From Streptomyces himalayensis subsp. himalayensis (lineage in GTDB: Bacteria; Actinomycetota; Actinomycetes; Streptomycetales; Streptomycetaceae): DNA of 64,000 bases. The notes beneath the pieces were generated by a model that worked only from the letters and a program-made list of their open reading frames with translations, was not told the origin of the DNA and did not search any database. Position 1 is the first letter of the stretch; each line of letters starts with the position of its first letter. The stretch spans positions 1-64,000 of the forward strand of contig NZ_JACEHE010000019.1 in the NCBI RefSeq assembly GCF_013778455.1, in the 5' to 3' direction. Positions 8,640 to 17,460 of this stretch are shown here, in pieces. Position numbers and translations under genes: made by a program.

Positions 8640-9287
8640 GTGAACTTCTGGGAATTCGTGAGCAGCACCCATCAGCAGCTGCTCACGGACGCTTACCAGC
8701 ACGCTTCCGCGGTCTTCCAGTGCATGGTCGTCGCGACCGTCCTGGGAGTGCTGATCGGCGTCGCCACGTACCGCAGCGAGTGGGCGGGCAATCTGGCCAC
8801 GCTCACGACCTCCACGATTCTGACCATCCCGTCCCTCGCCATGATCGGTCTGCTGATCCCGGTCGTGGGCCTGGGCGTGCCGCCGACGGTGATCGCGTTG
8901 ACGCTGTACGGGCTGCTGCCGGTCGTGCGCAACTCCATCGTCGGGCTGCGCGGCGTCGATCCGACGCTGGTCGACGCGGCGAAGGGCATCGGGATGTCGC
9001 GGGCGGCGAGGCTGCTGCGGATCGAGCTGCCGCTGGCGTGGCCGCCGATCCTGACGGGCATCCGGGTCTCCACGCAGATGCTGATGGGCATCGCCGCCAT
9101 CGCCGCGTACGCCTCCGGGCCGGGTCTCGGCAACGAGATCTTCCGCGGCATCGCGTCCCTGGGCAGTGCGAACGCGCTCAACCAGGTGCTCGCGGGCACG
9201 CTCGGGATCATCGTCCTCGCGTTGCTGTTCGACGCCGCATACGTCCTCATCGGACGGCTGACCATCCCGAGGGGGATCCGTGCCTGA
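8640..9287 (+). CDS. OpuC/ProW-type quaternary-amine ABC transporter permease (first)
   Basis: 215 residues with about five to six hydrophobic helices. The cytoplasmic EAA loop is present (DAAKGIGMSRAARLLRIELPLAWPPIL), which docks to the ATPase. Length and sequence match the short permeases of osmoprotectant (glycine betaine, choline, carnitine) importers. GTG at 8640 follows a GGTGAG stretch. It is the first gene of a four-gene operon and overlaps the ATPase gene by 8 bases. Confidence 0.85.
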   Translation: MNFWEFVSSTHQQLLTDAYQHASAVFQCMVVATVLGVLIGVATYRSEWAGNLATLTTSTILTIPSLAMIGLLIPVVGLGVPPTVIALTLYGLLPVVRNSIVGLRGVDPTLVDAAKGIGMSRAARLLRIELPLAWPPILTGIRVSTQMLMGIAAIAAYASGPGLGNEIFRGIASLGSANALNQVLAGTLGIIVLALLFDAAYVLIGRLTIPRGIRA

Positions 9288-10632
9288 GACTCCCGACATC
9301 TCTGGGACTCCGAGAACCGCGCAGGGATCCGAGGCGGCGGCCGGCGGACCGGGCCGCTCCGGTGCGGCGACGGACAGCGGAGGGGCCGACGCCTCCGCCG
9401 CCCACGGCAAGACGGGCGCCACCATCGAGCTGGAGAACCTGACCAAGCAGTACCCCGGCAGCGCCGCCCCGGCCGTGGACAGCGTCAACATGGAGATCAA
9501 GGCGGGCGAGATCGTCATCTTCGTCGGCCCCTCGGGCTGCGGGAAGTCCACCACGCTCAAGATGATCAACCGGCTGATCGAGCCGACGGGCGGGCGCATC
9601 AGGATCGCCGGCGAGGACGTCACCGACATGGACCCGGTCAAGCTGCGCCGCAAGATCGGCTATGCCATCCAGGCCTCCGGGCTCTTCCCGCACATGACGG
9701 TCGCGCGGAACATCGCGCTCGTACCGAAGATGGTCGGCTGGCCGAAGTCGAAGATCGCCGCGCGGGTCGAGGAGATGCTGGACCTCGTCGGCCTCGACCC
9801 CGGCGAGTTCCACGGCCGCTATCCGCGCCAGCTCTCGGGCGGGCAGCAGCAGCGCGTGGGCGTGGCCCGGGCGCTGGCCGCCGATCCGCCCGTGCTGCTG
9901 ATGGACGAGCCGTTCGGCGCTGTCGACCCGATCACCCGTGACCACCTCCAGGACGAGCTGATCCGGCTCCAGCGCGAGCTGCACAAGACGATCGTCTTCG
10001 TCACCCACGACTTCGACGAGGCCATCAAGCTCGGCGACCGGATCGCGGTGCTGCGCGAGCGCTCGCGGATCGCGCAGTTCGACACCCCTGAGGCGATCCT
10101 GACCAATCCGGCGGACGACTTCGTGTCCGGTTTCGTGGGCGCCGGTGCGGCGTTGAAGCGGCTCAACCTGACGCGCGTACGGGATGTGGAGATCACCGAG
10201 TATCCGACGGTGAAGATCGACGACCCGCTCCAGGACGTCTTCGACAAGCTCCGTTCGGGGAGTACGAACGAGATCCTGCTCCTCGACAGGCGCGGCCGCC
10301 CGTACAAGTGGCTGCGCCGCGGCGACCTGATGCGGGCCAAGGGGTCGCTGGCCCGTGCGGGGACGCTCGTGGCCGACACGGTGACGCGGGACGCGACGCT
10401 GCGGGACGCCCTGGAGGCCGTCCTCACGGACAACACCGGGCGGGTCGCCGTCACCGGGCGGCGCGGCGAGTACGAGGGCGTCGTCGACATGGAGACGTTG
10501 ATGAACTCCGTCCACGAACTCCTCGAGGCCGACCGGCTCGACGCCATCGAGCACCAGCACCACCTGGAGGAGGTACGCGCCCACCAGACGCATGCGGACC
10601 AGGAGGGCGACGGCGGAGGGGCGAGGGCGTGA
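9280..10632 (+). CDS. Quaternary-amine ABC transporter ATPase with CBS-type tail (OpuCA/ProV type)
   Basis: 450 residues. After a 46-residue polar leader rich in Gly, Ala and Ser the ATPase core starts at ATIELENLTKQYPG. Walker A GPSGCGKST is at 83-91, followed by the signature LSGGQQQRVG, Walker B LLMDEPFGAVD and the switch His in FVTHDFDEA. The C-terminal 120 residues form a CBS-like pair (VADTVTRDATLRDALEAV and GEYEGVVDMETLM), which in OpuCA-type proteins senses ionic strength. The long N-terminal leader is unusual for the family; an internal start is possible but none has a clear ribosome site. It overlaps both neighbouring genes. Confidence 0.9.
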   Translation: MPETPDISGTPRTAQGSEAAAGGPGRSGAATDSGGADASAAHGKTGATIELENLTKQYPGSAAPAVDSVNMEIKAGEIVIFVGPSGCGKSTTLKMINRLIEPTGGRIRIAGEDVTDMDPVKLRRKIGYAIQASGLFPHMTVARNIALVPKMVGWPKSKIAARVEEMLDLVGLDPGEFHGRYPRQLSGGQQQRVGVARALAADPPVLLMDEPFGAVDPITRDHLQDELIRLQRELHKTIVFVTHDFDEAIKLGDRIAVLRERSRIAQFDTPEAILTNPADDFVSGFVGAGAALKRLNLTRVRDVEITEYPTVKIDDPLQDVFDKLRSGSTNEILLLDRRGRPYKWLRRGDLMRAKGSLARAGTLVADTVTRDATLRDALEAVLTDNTGRVAVTGRRGEYEGVVDMETLMNSVHELLEADRLDAIEHQHHLEEVRAHQTHADQEGDGGGARA

Positions 10633-11579
10633 GGCGCGTTCCCGGCGACCGTGACAAGAGGCCCCCCAAGGAGCGCGGGACGCGGCTTCCGAAGGACCGC
10701 GACACGAAGCTGCCCCAGGACGAGCTGCCGGGCACCGGGCTTCCCGACGGCGAGCGGGACTATGAGGAACTCCTGGCGCGGGAGGAGCGCGCGGCCGAGC
10801 AGCAGACGCTGGGCGCTGCGGCGGTACGCGCCCGCGAACCGGCCCGGGTGACATGGCAGAAGCTCACCTACCTGCCCGCGGTGGTCGCGGCCGTGCTGCT
10901 CGCCACCTGGATCTGGTTCGCCACCGCCGACCTGGACCCGATCTCCAGGAACGCGCTGGCGGAGGGCGTCGTGTGGCTGCGCCTGCGCCAGCACGTGGCG
11001 CTGACGGTGATCTCCACCTTCTTCGTACTGATCATCGCGATCCCGCTGGGCATCCTGCTGACCCGCGGACGGATGCGCAAAGCGGCGCCCTTCGCCGTCG
11101 CGCTGGCCAACATCGGCCAGGCGACCCCGGCGATCGGCCTGCTGGCGCTGCTGGTGATCTGGCTGGGAATCGGCCAGAAGGCGGCGCTGATCGGCATCAT
11201 CATCTACGCCGTGCTGCCGGTGCTGTCCAACACCATCGCGGGCCTGAAGGCCAACGACCCCACGCTCATCGAGGCGGCGCGCGGCATCGGCATGTCGCCG
11301 CTCGGCGTGCTTGGGAAGGTCGAACTGCCGCTGGCCGTCCCGCTGATCCTCGCGGGTGTACGCACAGCGCTGGTGCTGAACGTGGGCACGGCGACGCTCG
11401 CCACGTTCGGCGGGGGCGGGGGGCTCGGCGACCTGATCAGCACCGGCATCACCAGCCAGCGGATGCCGGTGCTGATGCTCGGCTCGGTCCTGACGGTCGC
11501 GCTGGCGCTGCTCGTCGACTGGCTGGCGTCGCTGGCCGAACTGGGACTGCGACCGCGGGGTCTGGAGGTGCGGCGGTGA
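10629..11579 (+). CDS. OpuC/ProW-type quaternary-amine ABC permease (second)
   Basis: 316 residues. The first 75 residues are highly charged and rich in Lys, Arg, Asp and Glu (RDKRPPKERGTRLPKDRDTK), then six hydrophobic helices follow. The EAA loop reads EAARGIGMSPLGVLGKVELPLAVPLIL. Typical permeases of this family begin near the first helix, so the charged head is an extension. The GTG at 10629 overlaps the previous stop as GTGA and is preceded by purine-rich GGAGGGGCGAGGG, supporting this start. It should pair with the first permease to form the membrane channel. Confidence 0.85.
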   Translation: MRRVPGDRDKRPPKERGTRLPKDRDTKLPQDELPGTGLPDGERDYEELLAREERAAEQQTLGAAAVRAREPARVTWQKLTYLPAVVAAVLLATWIWFATADLDPISRNALAEGVVWLRLRQHVALTVISTFFVLIIAIPLGILLTRGRMRKAAPFAVALANIGQATPAIGLLALLVIWLGIGQKAALIGIIIYAVLPVLSNTIAGLKANDPTLIEAARGIGMSPLGVLGKVELPLAVPLILAGVRTALVLNVGTATLATFGGGGGLGDLISTGITSQRMPVLMLGSVLTVALALLVDWLASLAELGLRPRGLEVRR

Positions 11580-12574
11580 GGCGGCGACGGTTGCGTGTGG
11601 GTATGCGTGGGCGGATGCGCGGGGTGGCAGCCGTCCTGGTGGCCGGTGCTCTGCTGGCGGGGTGCGGCCTGGCGAGCGGCTCCCCCATGACCGACGACGT
11701 GGAGCCCGGCTCGATCGGGCAGGGCAAGCCGCTCAAGGGCGCGGATCTGACCGTGACCTCCAAGGAGTTCACGGAGCAGCTGATCCTCGGCGCCATCACG
11801 GGCATCGCCTTCCAGGCGGCCGGCGCGAACGTCCTGGACCGTACCGGCATCCAGGGCTCGATCGGCGCCCGCGAGGCCGTCAGGAACGGCGACGCGGACG
11901 CGATGTATGAGTACACGGGAACGGCCTGGATCACGCACCAGGGCAATGCAGAGCCGATCCCCGACCCCCAGAAGCAGTGGCAGGCCGTACGGGACGCCGA
12001 CCTCAAGAACGGCCTGACCTGGCTGCCGCCTGCCGAACTCAACAACACCTATGCGCTGGCGACCAACCCGGCCAACCTGAAGAAGTACGGCACGAGGACG
12101 CTCTCGGACGTGGCGGAGCTGTCGAAGAAGGACCCGGACGCGGTCACGTTGTGCGTGGAGGGCGAGTTCGCCTCCCGCGAGGACGGCCTTCCGGGCATGC
12201 AGAAGGCGTACGGGATGAACATCCCCTCGTCCAACATCACCAAGATGGACACCGGGATCATCTACACCCAGATCGCCAAGGGAACGTGCACCTTCGGCGA
12301 GGTCTTCACCACCGACGGCCGCATCAAGGCGATGAACCTGACGGTGATGGAGGACGACAAGCACTTCTTCCCCAACTACAACGCGGCACCGTCGATCAAC
12401 ACGAGGACGCTGGAGAAGTACCCGGCGATCGCCGGGATCCTCGACCCGATCACCAAGAGGCTCAACAACACGGTGGCGCAGGAGCTCAACGCGAAGGTGG
12501 ACGTCGAGGGGCAGGACCCGCATCTCGTCGCGTTGGAGTGGATGGTGCAGGAGGGGTTCGTGAAGGAGGGGTGA
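11576..12574 (+). CDS. Quaternary-amine (glycine betaine/choline type) binding lipoprotein
   Basis: 332 residues. A basic N-terminus and hydrophobic stretch lead to the lipobox LLAGC, with Cys30 as the expected lipidated residue. The mature part is an OpuAC/ProX-type fold: LTVTSKEFTEQLILGAITGIA, EYTGTAWITH, TWLPPAELNNTYALA and FPNYNAAPSINT. It would capture the substrate outside the membrane and deliver it to the two permeases. The GTG at 11576 overlaps the previous stop (GTGA), consistent with coupled translation. Aromatic cage residues cannot be assigned with certainty by eye, so glycine betaine versus choline or carnitine remains open. Confidence 0.88.
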   Translation: MRRRRLRVGMRGRMRGVAAVLVAGALLAGCGLASGSPMTDDVEPGSIGQGKPLKGADLTVTSKEFTEQLILGAITGIAFQAAGANVLDRTGIQGSIGAREAVRNGDADAMYEYTGTAWITHQGNAEPIPDPQKQWQAVRDADLKNGLTWLPPAELNNTYALATNPANLKKYGTRTLSDVAELSKKDPDAVTLCVEGEFASREDGLPGMQKAYGMNIPSSNITKMDTGIIYTQIAKGTCTFGEVFTTDGRIKAMNLTVMEDDKHFFPNYNAAPSINTRTLEKYPAIAGILDPITKRLNNTVAQELNAKVDVEGQDPHLVALEWMVQEGFVKEG

Positions 12575-12587
12575 GGCGCGGTCCGTG

Positions 12588-12642
12588 TCAGCAGCTCGTC
12601 TGTCAGCAGCTCGGGACCGGGGTCAGCAGCTCGGGACCGAGC
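12588..12642. repeat. Three tandem copies of TCAGCAGCTCG across the stop codon of the 12623 gene
   Basis: TCAGCAGCTCG starts at 12588, 12603 and 12623 (spacing 15 and 20), the last two followed by GGACCG. The copy at 12623 supplies the last codons and stop (TGA on the minus strand) of the Lon-like protease gene, and the others lie just downstream, each preserving the TGA. Confidence 0.7.
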
Positions 12643-13411
12643 CGCCCTTCTCCAGGGCGCGCAGCGACTCGACGGTGCTCTCCAGGGTCGTCACCGGGAT
12701 CAGCCGCAGGCCCTTCGGCAGTTCGGCCTGCGCGTCCGCGCACTCGGCCTTCGGCACCAGGAAGACCGTGGCGCCGTCGCGCTTGGCCGCCTGGGTCTTG
12801 AGGGCGACACCGCCGACCGGGCCGACCGCGCCCTGGGCGTTGATCGTGCCGGTACCCGCGATGGTGCGGCCACCCGTCAGGTCGCCTCCGCTGCCGTCGC
12901 CGTCCAGCTTGTCGATGATGCCCAGCGAGAAGAGCAGCCCCGCGCTGGGGCCGCCGACGTCGGCGAGCTCCATCGTCACCCGCACCCTGTCCGGATCCTC
13001 ATCGAGATACGACAGGGCGGCGTCGGTCGCCGCGTCCTGGGACTTCCGCATCTGCTCCGCGTTGTACTGCTCGATCTCCTCGGTGCTCTCCCCGCTCGGA
13101 TAGACCGCGTCGACCGGCATCACGGCCTGGTCCGTACGGAACCAGCCGTCGAGCACGTTGCCCAGCCTCACGTCCGCGTCCGGGCCGGTCGCCGCGATCG
13201 TCGTCATACGCAGCTGCCCGGTGGTGTCGCGCGTGGGCGCGCCCGTGATGGTGATCACCGGCCGGCCCTTGTTCTCGCCGAGTACGTCGGCCGTCATCCC
13301 GGGCTGCGCCACGGCGAACGGCAGCGGCGCGAGGACCGCGGTCGCGAGCAGGGCCACGACCGGGGCGGCACAGACGGCGACGGCCTTGGGGCGTGAGAGG
13401 CGAGAGAGCAC
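12623..13411 (-). CDS. Secreted or anchored Lon-like (S16) serine protease lacking the PDZ domain
   Basis: 262 residues. An N-terminal hydrophobic segment (about 10-36) gives a signal or anchor. Residues 40-130 match the region that precedes the PDZ domain in YlbL-type proteins (VITITGAPTRDTTGQLRMTT, AVYPSGESTEEIEQYNAEQM). The sequence then passes straight to the Lon proteolytic domain, with the catalytic Ser156 in GGPSAG and a Lys near 205 in GGVALKTQAA. YlbL-type proteins are usually about 340 residues with a PDZ domain between these parts; it is absent here. A substrate role cannot be given. Confidence 0.8.
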   Translation of the reverse strand: MLSRLSRPKAVAVCAAPVVALLATAVLAPLPFAVAQPGMTADVLGENKGRPVITITGAPTRDTTGQLRMTTIAATGPDADVRLGNVLDGWFRTDQAVMPVDAVYPSGESTEEIEQYNAEQMRKSQDAATDAALSYLDEDPDRVRVTMELADVGGPSAGLLFSLGIIDKLDGDGSGGDLTGGRTIAGTGTINAQGAVGPVGGVALKTQAAKRDGATVFLVPKAECADAQAELPKGLRLIPVTTLESTVESLRALEKGGSVPSC

Positions 13412-13492
13412 AGAGCCAATCTAACCTGCGGCGACGCGGCCCTCTCAGGTCGTCTCCCGGTCGTGTGCACACCACAGGGCGGCGGCACGCCC

Positions 13493-14608
13493 TCAGCGCA
13501 CCGTCCGGTACAGCTCCCGCCGCGCCGTCGTGAAGCGGCGCAGGGCGTCCGGGAGCGGGTCGATGCCGATGCCGGGCGTACGCGGCACCGGCAGATGGCC
13601 GTCCTCCAGTACGAACGGCTCGGTGATGTCCTCGGCGAAGTACCGGCTGGAGGCGGACGTATCGCCCGGCAGAGTGAAGCCGGGCAGTGCGGCGAGTGCC
13701 AGATTGGGCGCCCGCCCGATGCCGGTCTCCAGCATGCCGCCGCACCACACGGGAACACCGTGCGCCGCCGCGACGTCGTGGATGCGCCGCGCCTCGAGAT
13801 AGCCGCCGACCCTCGCGGGCTTGACGTTCACGACGCGGCACGCGTCCATGGCGATCGCCGACGCGGTGTCGCGGGCCGAGTGCAGCGACTCGTCGAGACA
13901 GACGGGCGTGGCGACCCGCCGCTGCAACTGGGCGTGCCCGTGGAGGTTGTTCTCCTCCAGCGGCTCCTCGATGAGCAGCAGTCCGTACTCGTCGAGCCTG
14001 CGCAGATGCTCGGCGTCGGCCAGGGTGTACGCCGTGTTGGCGTCGACCTGCAGCGGCAGCCCGTCGCCGAAGCGTTCGCGCACCGCCCGCACCGGCTCCA
14101 GGTCCCAGCCCGGTTCGATCTTGAGCTTGATCCGTACGTAGCCCTCGGCGAGGTAGCGCTCCACGTCGTCCAGCAGCTCTGGCACCGAGTTCTTGATACC
14201 GACCGAGACGCCTGCGGGCACCCGGTCGTGGACGGCGCCGAGGAAGGTGGCGAGCGGCATGCCGTGGGCCCGCAGCTCGGCGTCCAGGACCGCGGTCTCG
14301 ACGGCCGCCTTGGCCAGCTCGTGCCCCTTGATCTTGGCCATGGCGGGCCCGAGCGCGGCGGCGGTGAGCTCGGGGAGCGCGGCGATCCGCGGCAGCAGGA
14401 AGTCGCGTATGACGATCTCGGCGCCCGCCACGAACTCCGAGCAGTACAGCGGCTCGGGGTCGGCCGCGAACTCGGACCAGCCCTCGGCCTCGTCCGTGAC
14501 GACATGCAGGAGGAACGTGTCCTTGCTGGTCATGGTCCCGAATGAGGTACGGAAGGGGGTGACGAGCGGGATCGCCACATGGAGCAGTTCGACGCGTTCC
14601 AGCTTCAT
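13493..14608 (-). CDS. MenC-type enolase-superfamily enzyme (o-succinylbenzoate synthase / N-acylamino acid racemase)
   Basis: 371 residues. The catalytic set of the subgroup is intact: Lys161 and Lys163 in RIKLKIEPG, metal ligands Asp189 (QVDANTAY), Glu214 (LIEEPL) and Asp239 (CLDES), and Lys263 in NVKPARVGG. Members make o-succinylbenzoate in menaquinone synthesis or racemise N-acyl amino acids; both activities occur in this subfamily. No men genes are adjacent, and its partner gene encodes a GNAT protein that often accompanies the racemase branch, so the second role is favoured. The start ATG overlaps the stop of that gene (ATGA). Confidence 0.85.
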   Translation of the reverse strand: MKLERVELLHVAIPLVTPFRTSFGTMTSKDTFLLHVVTDEAEGWSEFAADPEPLYCSEFVAGAEIVIRDFLLPRIAALPELTAAALGPAMAKIKGHELAKAAVETAVLDAELRAHGMPLATFLGAVHDRVPAGVSVGIKNSVPELLDDVERYLAEGYVRIKLKIEPGWDLEPVRAVRERFGDGLPLQVDANTAYTLADAEHLRRLDEYGLLLIEEPLEENNLHGHAQLQRRVATPVCLDESLHSARDTASAIAMDACRVVNVKPARVGGYLEARRIHDVAAAHGVPVWCGGMLETGIGRAPNLALAALPGFTLPGDTSASSRYFAEDITEPFVLEDGHLPVPRTPGIGIDPLPDALRRFTTARRELYRTVR

Positions 14609-15537
14609 GCCTGACCGGCCTCCCAGGCCACCTCCGAGGTGGCCTCCGAGGTGGCCTCCGGGGTGGTGCGGTGAGGGCCCTCGGGACCCTCGGCGGGACG
14701 GGTGAGCGTGTACCAGCCGTCGCGGGACATCCCCGTCGCCGTGAAGCCCTCGGTGAAGGCCTCCGTGAAGACCCCGCGCACGGCGTGGCGCCAGCGCAGC
14801 GCCAGTGCGGGGTCGGCGGCGCGCAGGGCCACGATGTCGTGCGGCACCCGGCAGCGGATCCGGTGGCCGTCCGCGGCGCGGGTTGCGAGGGGGCCGCCGT
14901 CCGGGGCGCTGTGGGTGACCTCGGGCTCGGGTTCGTCTGTGTCCTGACCGGTCGGGGCATGGCCGGGCGAGACCAGGTCCCACGTCACGGTGAGCCGGTC
15001 GCTCTCGTCGCCGTCGTTCACGCCGTCGGCCATGGGCCCGTAGAAGTCGACGAGGTACTCGGTGCCGGTGGCGCCCAGTTTGACCAGGTTGAAGCGGGCG
15101 TTGCGGGCCACCAGCGGGTCGAACGTCCAGCGCATCGTGCGGGCACCGCGCTCCAGCGCCCACACCCGCTGCGCCTGCTTCACCGCGTGGCCGACCCCGC
15201 GGTCGGAGGCGGCGGCAGCGGCCACGAACGAGTACACGTCCTGCGCGTCGGGCGGCCCGAAGACGGCGACCGACGCCCCGGCCAGCCGCTCCCCGTCGTA
15301 CGCGGCGTGCACCGCGCCCCCGGCGTGGACCAGGCTGTGCAGCACCTCGGCCGGGTAGGGCTGGGTGCTGCGGGGCGTCTTCCATACGTCGCAGAAGAAG
15401 TCGGCCACGGCGGCGATGCCGGTCACGTCGTCGAGGGTGCGCACGGTGACTCCGGCCGTGCGTGCGGCGGTGGCCGCCAGCTCGCGTACCGCCGGCATGA
15501 CCGCCTCGGGGGAGGCGGAGGTCGTCACTCCTGTCAT
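14605..15537 (-). CDS. GNAT-superfamily acetyltransferase paired with the racemase
   Basis: 310 residues. The pattern resembles the predicted acetyltransferases often linked to MenC-like racemases: a core with AGASVAVFGPPDAQDVYSFV, VGHAVKQAQRVWALERGA and MRWTFDPLVARNARFNLVKLG. The C-terminus ends in a short Ala/Thr/Ser/Glu repeat (TPEATSEATSEVAWE). The start at 15537 (MTGVTTSA) is preferred to the longer frame because the family begins near here. It is cotranscribed and translationally coupled with the downstream racemase, and divergent from the PucR gene, a plausible regulator. Confidence 0.75.
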   Translation of the reverse strand: MTGVTTSASPEAVMPAVRELAATAARTAGVTVRTLDDVTGIAAVADFFCDVWKTPRSTQPYPAEVLHSLVHAGGAVHAAYDGERLAGASVAVFGPPDAQDVYSFVAAAAASDRGVGHAVKQAQRVWALERGARTMRWTFDPLVARNARFNLVKLGATGTEYLVDFYGPMADGVNDGDESDRLTVTWDLVSPGHAPTGQDTDEPEPEVTHSAPDGGPLATRAADGHRIRCRVPHDIVALRAADPALALRWRHAVRGVFTEAFTEGFTATGMSRDGWYTLTRPAEGPEGPHRTTPEATSEATSEVAWEAGQA

Positions 15538-15645
15538 GCCTCCGAGTCTGGAAGGCTCCAGGGAGGCGAGCGTTGTCCGCCCGCACAAGATCTACGTAAG
15601 GTCTTGTTGCAAGCAGCCAAAACACCGCCGTAGGGATCAATCGCC

Positions 15646-17304
15646 GTGGACGTCTGCACGCTCGGGGATCTGCTGGACGCGCTCGGCGGGTCCACCGTGC
15701 GGCTGCTGACCGCGCCCGCGGGCGGGCTGACCGTTCCGGTCACCGAGGTGCTGCTGTACGACGCCCACACGCCGCTGCCCCGCCGCGCGCCGGGTGCGCT
15801 GCTCCTGGCCGTCGGGGTGCGCGCTCCCGAGGCCGGACCGCTGGCGGGTGCGGCTGCCGACGCGGGCATGACGGGAGTCGTCGTACGCGGCGACGACGGC
15901 CCGGTCGCGGAAGCGGAGGCCCATGGCGTCGCACTGTTGTCCGTGGCCGATGACATGGCCTGGCACCAGGCCCATCTGCTGCTCGCCGCCGTGGCCGGCG
16001 CCCGGCCGTCGCCCGCCGGCAGCGGGGCCCCGGCCGGTGATCTCTTCTCGCTCGCCGACGCGGTGGCCGCGGCCGTGGGCGGCGCCACCGCCATCGAGGA
16101 CCCGCGTCAGCGCATCCTCGCCTACTCGACGGTGTCCGGGCAGACCGTCGACGAGGACCGCCGCCAGGGCATCCTGGGCCTGCAGGTGCCGGGCAGCCCG
16201 GAGAACACCGGGCAGTACCGCACCCTCTTCGCCGCCGACGGGCCCGTACACCTGCCCGCGCTCAACGCCGACAGCCTGCCCCGGCTCGCCGTCGCCGTGC
16301 GCGCGGGCGGCGAGACCCTCGGCTCGCTGTGGGTCGTCGACGACGGCACGCTCGCGCCCGATGCCGAGGAGGCCCTGGTCCGGGGCGCGTCCACAGCGGC
16401 CCTGCTCCTGCTGCGCGCACGGGTCGCGCAGGAACTCGCCCGCCACCAGCACGGCGAGCTGCTGCGCCGCCTGCTCGACGGCACCGCCGACCCCGCCACC
16501 GCGGCCCACCGGCTGGGTCTCGGCCCGGACCCGGACAGCCCGGTGCGCGTGGCCGCGTTCGTCCTCGAGGGTGCCGCCACCGTGCCCGACAGCGAGCAGA
16601 CGGCGCTGCGGCTGCTGGATCTCGTACGCCTCCAGTGCGAGGCGCGCTACGGGCGGCGCGCGTGCGTGCTCGTCGACGGTGTCGTGTACGCGCTGCTGCC
16701 GGCGGGCGGGGAGCGGGGAGCGAAGCCGGGCGGACCGGACGGAACGGGTGGGGTCCGGTCCGGAGAGCGCGGAGAAGGCCAAGGCGGAGGCCGGGCCGGA
16801 GGACGGCACAAGCGGCTCGTCGAGGACATCGTGCGGCAGGCCGGGCAGGCGCTGCGGGTGCCGGTGCGGGCCGGGCTCGGCGAGGTGGTGCCGGGCCTCG
16901 CGGAGGTCGCGGCGTCACGGGACGACGCGGACCTGGTGCTACGGGTCCTCGGCCACGGGCTCCCCGTGGCCACCGTCGACGAGGTGCGGCCCCGCGTCAC
17001 CCTGCTGCGGCTGGCCGATGTCATGGGCGAGCGGGGGGAGCTGGCCGCGGGCGCGTGGCGAGGCGTGACCGCGTACGACGCCGCGCACGGCACCGACTAC
17101 GCGCGCACCCTGATCTGCTGGCTCGACGCCGGGTGCGACACGGCGGGCGCGGCCCGGCTCCTCGCCGTGCACCCCAACACCTGCCGCTACCGGCTCAGGC
17201 AGGCCCAGCAGCACCTGGGGATCGACCTGGACGACCCGGACGAACGGCTGGTGCTGTGGCTGCAGTTGCGGACGCTGGGCGGGCTCAGGGCGTCGGAGCA
17301 GTAG
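15646..17304 (+). CDS. PucR-family transcriptional regulator
   Basis: 552 residues. The N-terminal PucR domain (about 1-125) begins VCTLGDLLDALGGSTVRLL. A central GAF/GGDEF-like region follows, and the C-terminal helix-turn-helix reads AARLLAVHPNTCRYRLRQAQ at about residues 502-521. A Gly/Glu/Arg-rich insert lies near 350-385. PucR-type regulators control purine, proline or other amino-acid catabolism. It is divergent from the GNAT-racemase pair (108-bp gap). A xanthine-dehydrogenase-type operon lies 8 kb away, but no direct link is visible. GTG is used as start. Confidence 0.85.
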   Translation: MDVCTLGDLLDALGGSTVRLLTAPAGGLTVPVTEVLLYDAHTPLPRRAPGALLLAVGVRAPEAGPLAGAAADAGMTGVVVRGDDGPVAEAEAHGVALLSVADDMAWHQAHLLLAAVAGARPSPAGSGAPAGDLFSLADAVAAAVGGATAIEDPRQRILAYSTVSGQTVDEDRRQGILGLQVPGSPENTGQYRTLFAADGPVHLPALNADSLPRLAVAVRAGGETLGSLWVVDDGTLAPDAEEALVRGASTAALLLLRARVAQELARHQHGELLRRLLDGTADPATAAHRLGLGPDPDSPVRVAAFVLEGAATVPDSEQTALRLLDLVRLQCEARYGRRACVLVDGVVYALLPAGGERGAKPGGPDGTGGVRSGERGEGQGGGRAGGRHKRLVEDIVRQAGQALRVPVRAGLGEVVPGLAEVAASRDDADLVLRVLGHGLPVATVDEVRPRVTLLRLADVMGERGELAAGAWRGVTAYDAAHGTDYARTLICWLDAGCDTAGAARLLAVHPNTCRYRLRQAQQHLGIDLDDPDERLVLWLQLRTLGGLRASEQ

Positions 17305-17340
17305 GTGGCGTCGGAGCATCAGGTGGCGTCGGAGCAGGAA
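17291..17340. repeat. 18-bp tandem repeat across the pucR-type stop codon
   Basis: CGTCGGAGCA begins at 17291, 17309 and 17327, an 18-bp period. The first unit contains the stop codon TAG (17302-17304); later units keep the same reading frame without the stop. The array therefore looks like duplication of the gene's last six codons. Confidence 0.75.
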
Positions 17341-17386
17341 GCGAGGCCACGGCGTCCTGCGCGAGGCCCGGCAGTCCGTTCGGTGG

Positions 17387-17408
17387 GCGCCCCCGCACAG
17401 GGGGGCGC
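17387..17408. terminator. GC hairpin between convergent PucR and IclR genes
   Basis: GCGCCCCC at 17387-17394 pairs with GGGGGCGC at 17401-17408 around a 6-nt loop. It sits in the 156-bp gap between the convergent gene ends and can serve both directions. No T-run follows. Confidence 0.4.
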
Positions 17409-17460
17409 GATGCACGGCCCCCGGGCAGTGAAGCCAGACCCCGCTCCAGGGGCGCGGGCG

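Noticed and set aside
13493..15537. Part of a menaquinone operon
   Set aside because: Apart from the MenC-like enzyme no men gene is near, and the GNAT partner points to the racemase branch.
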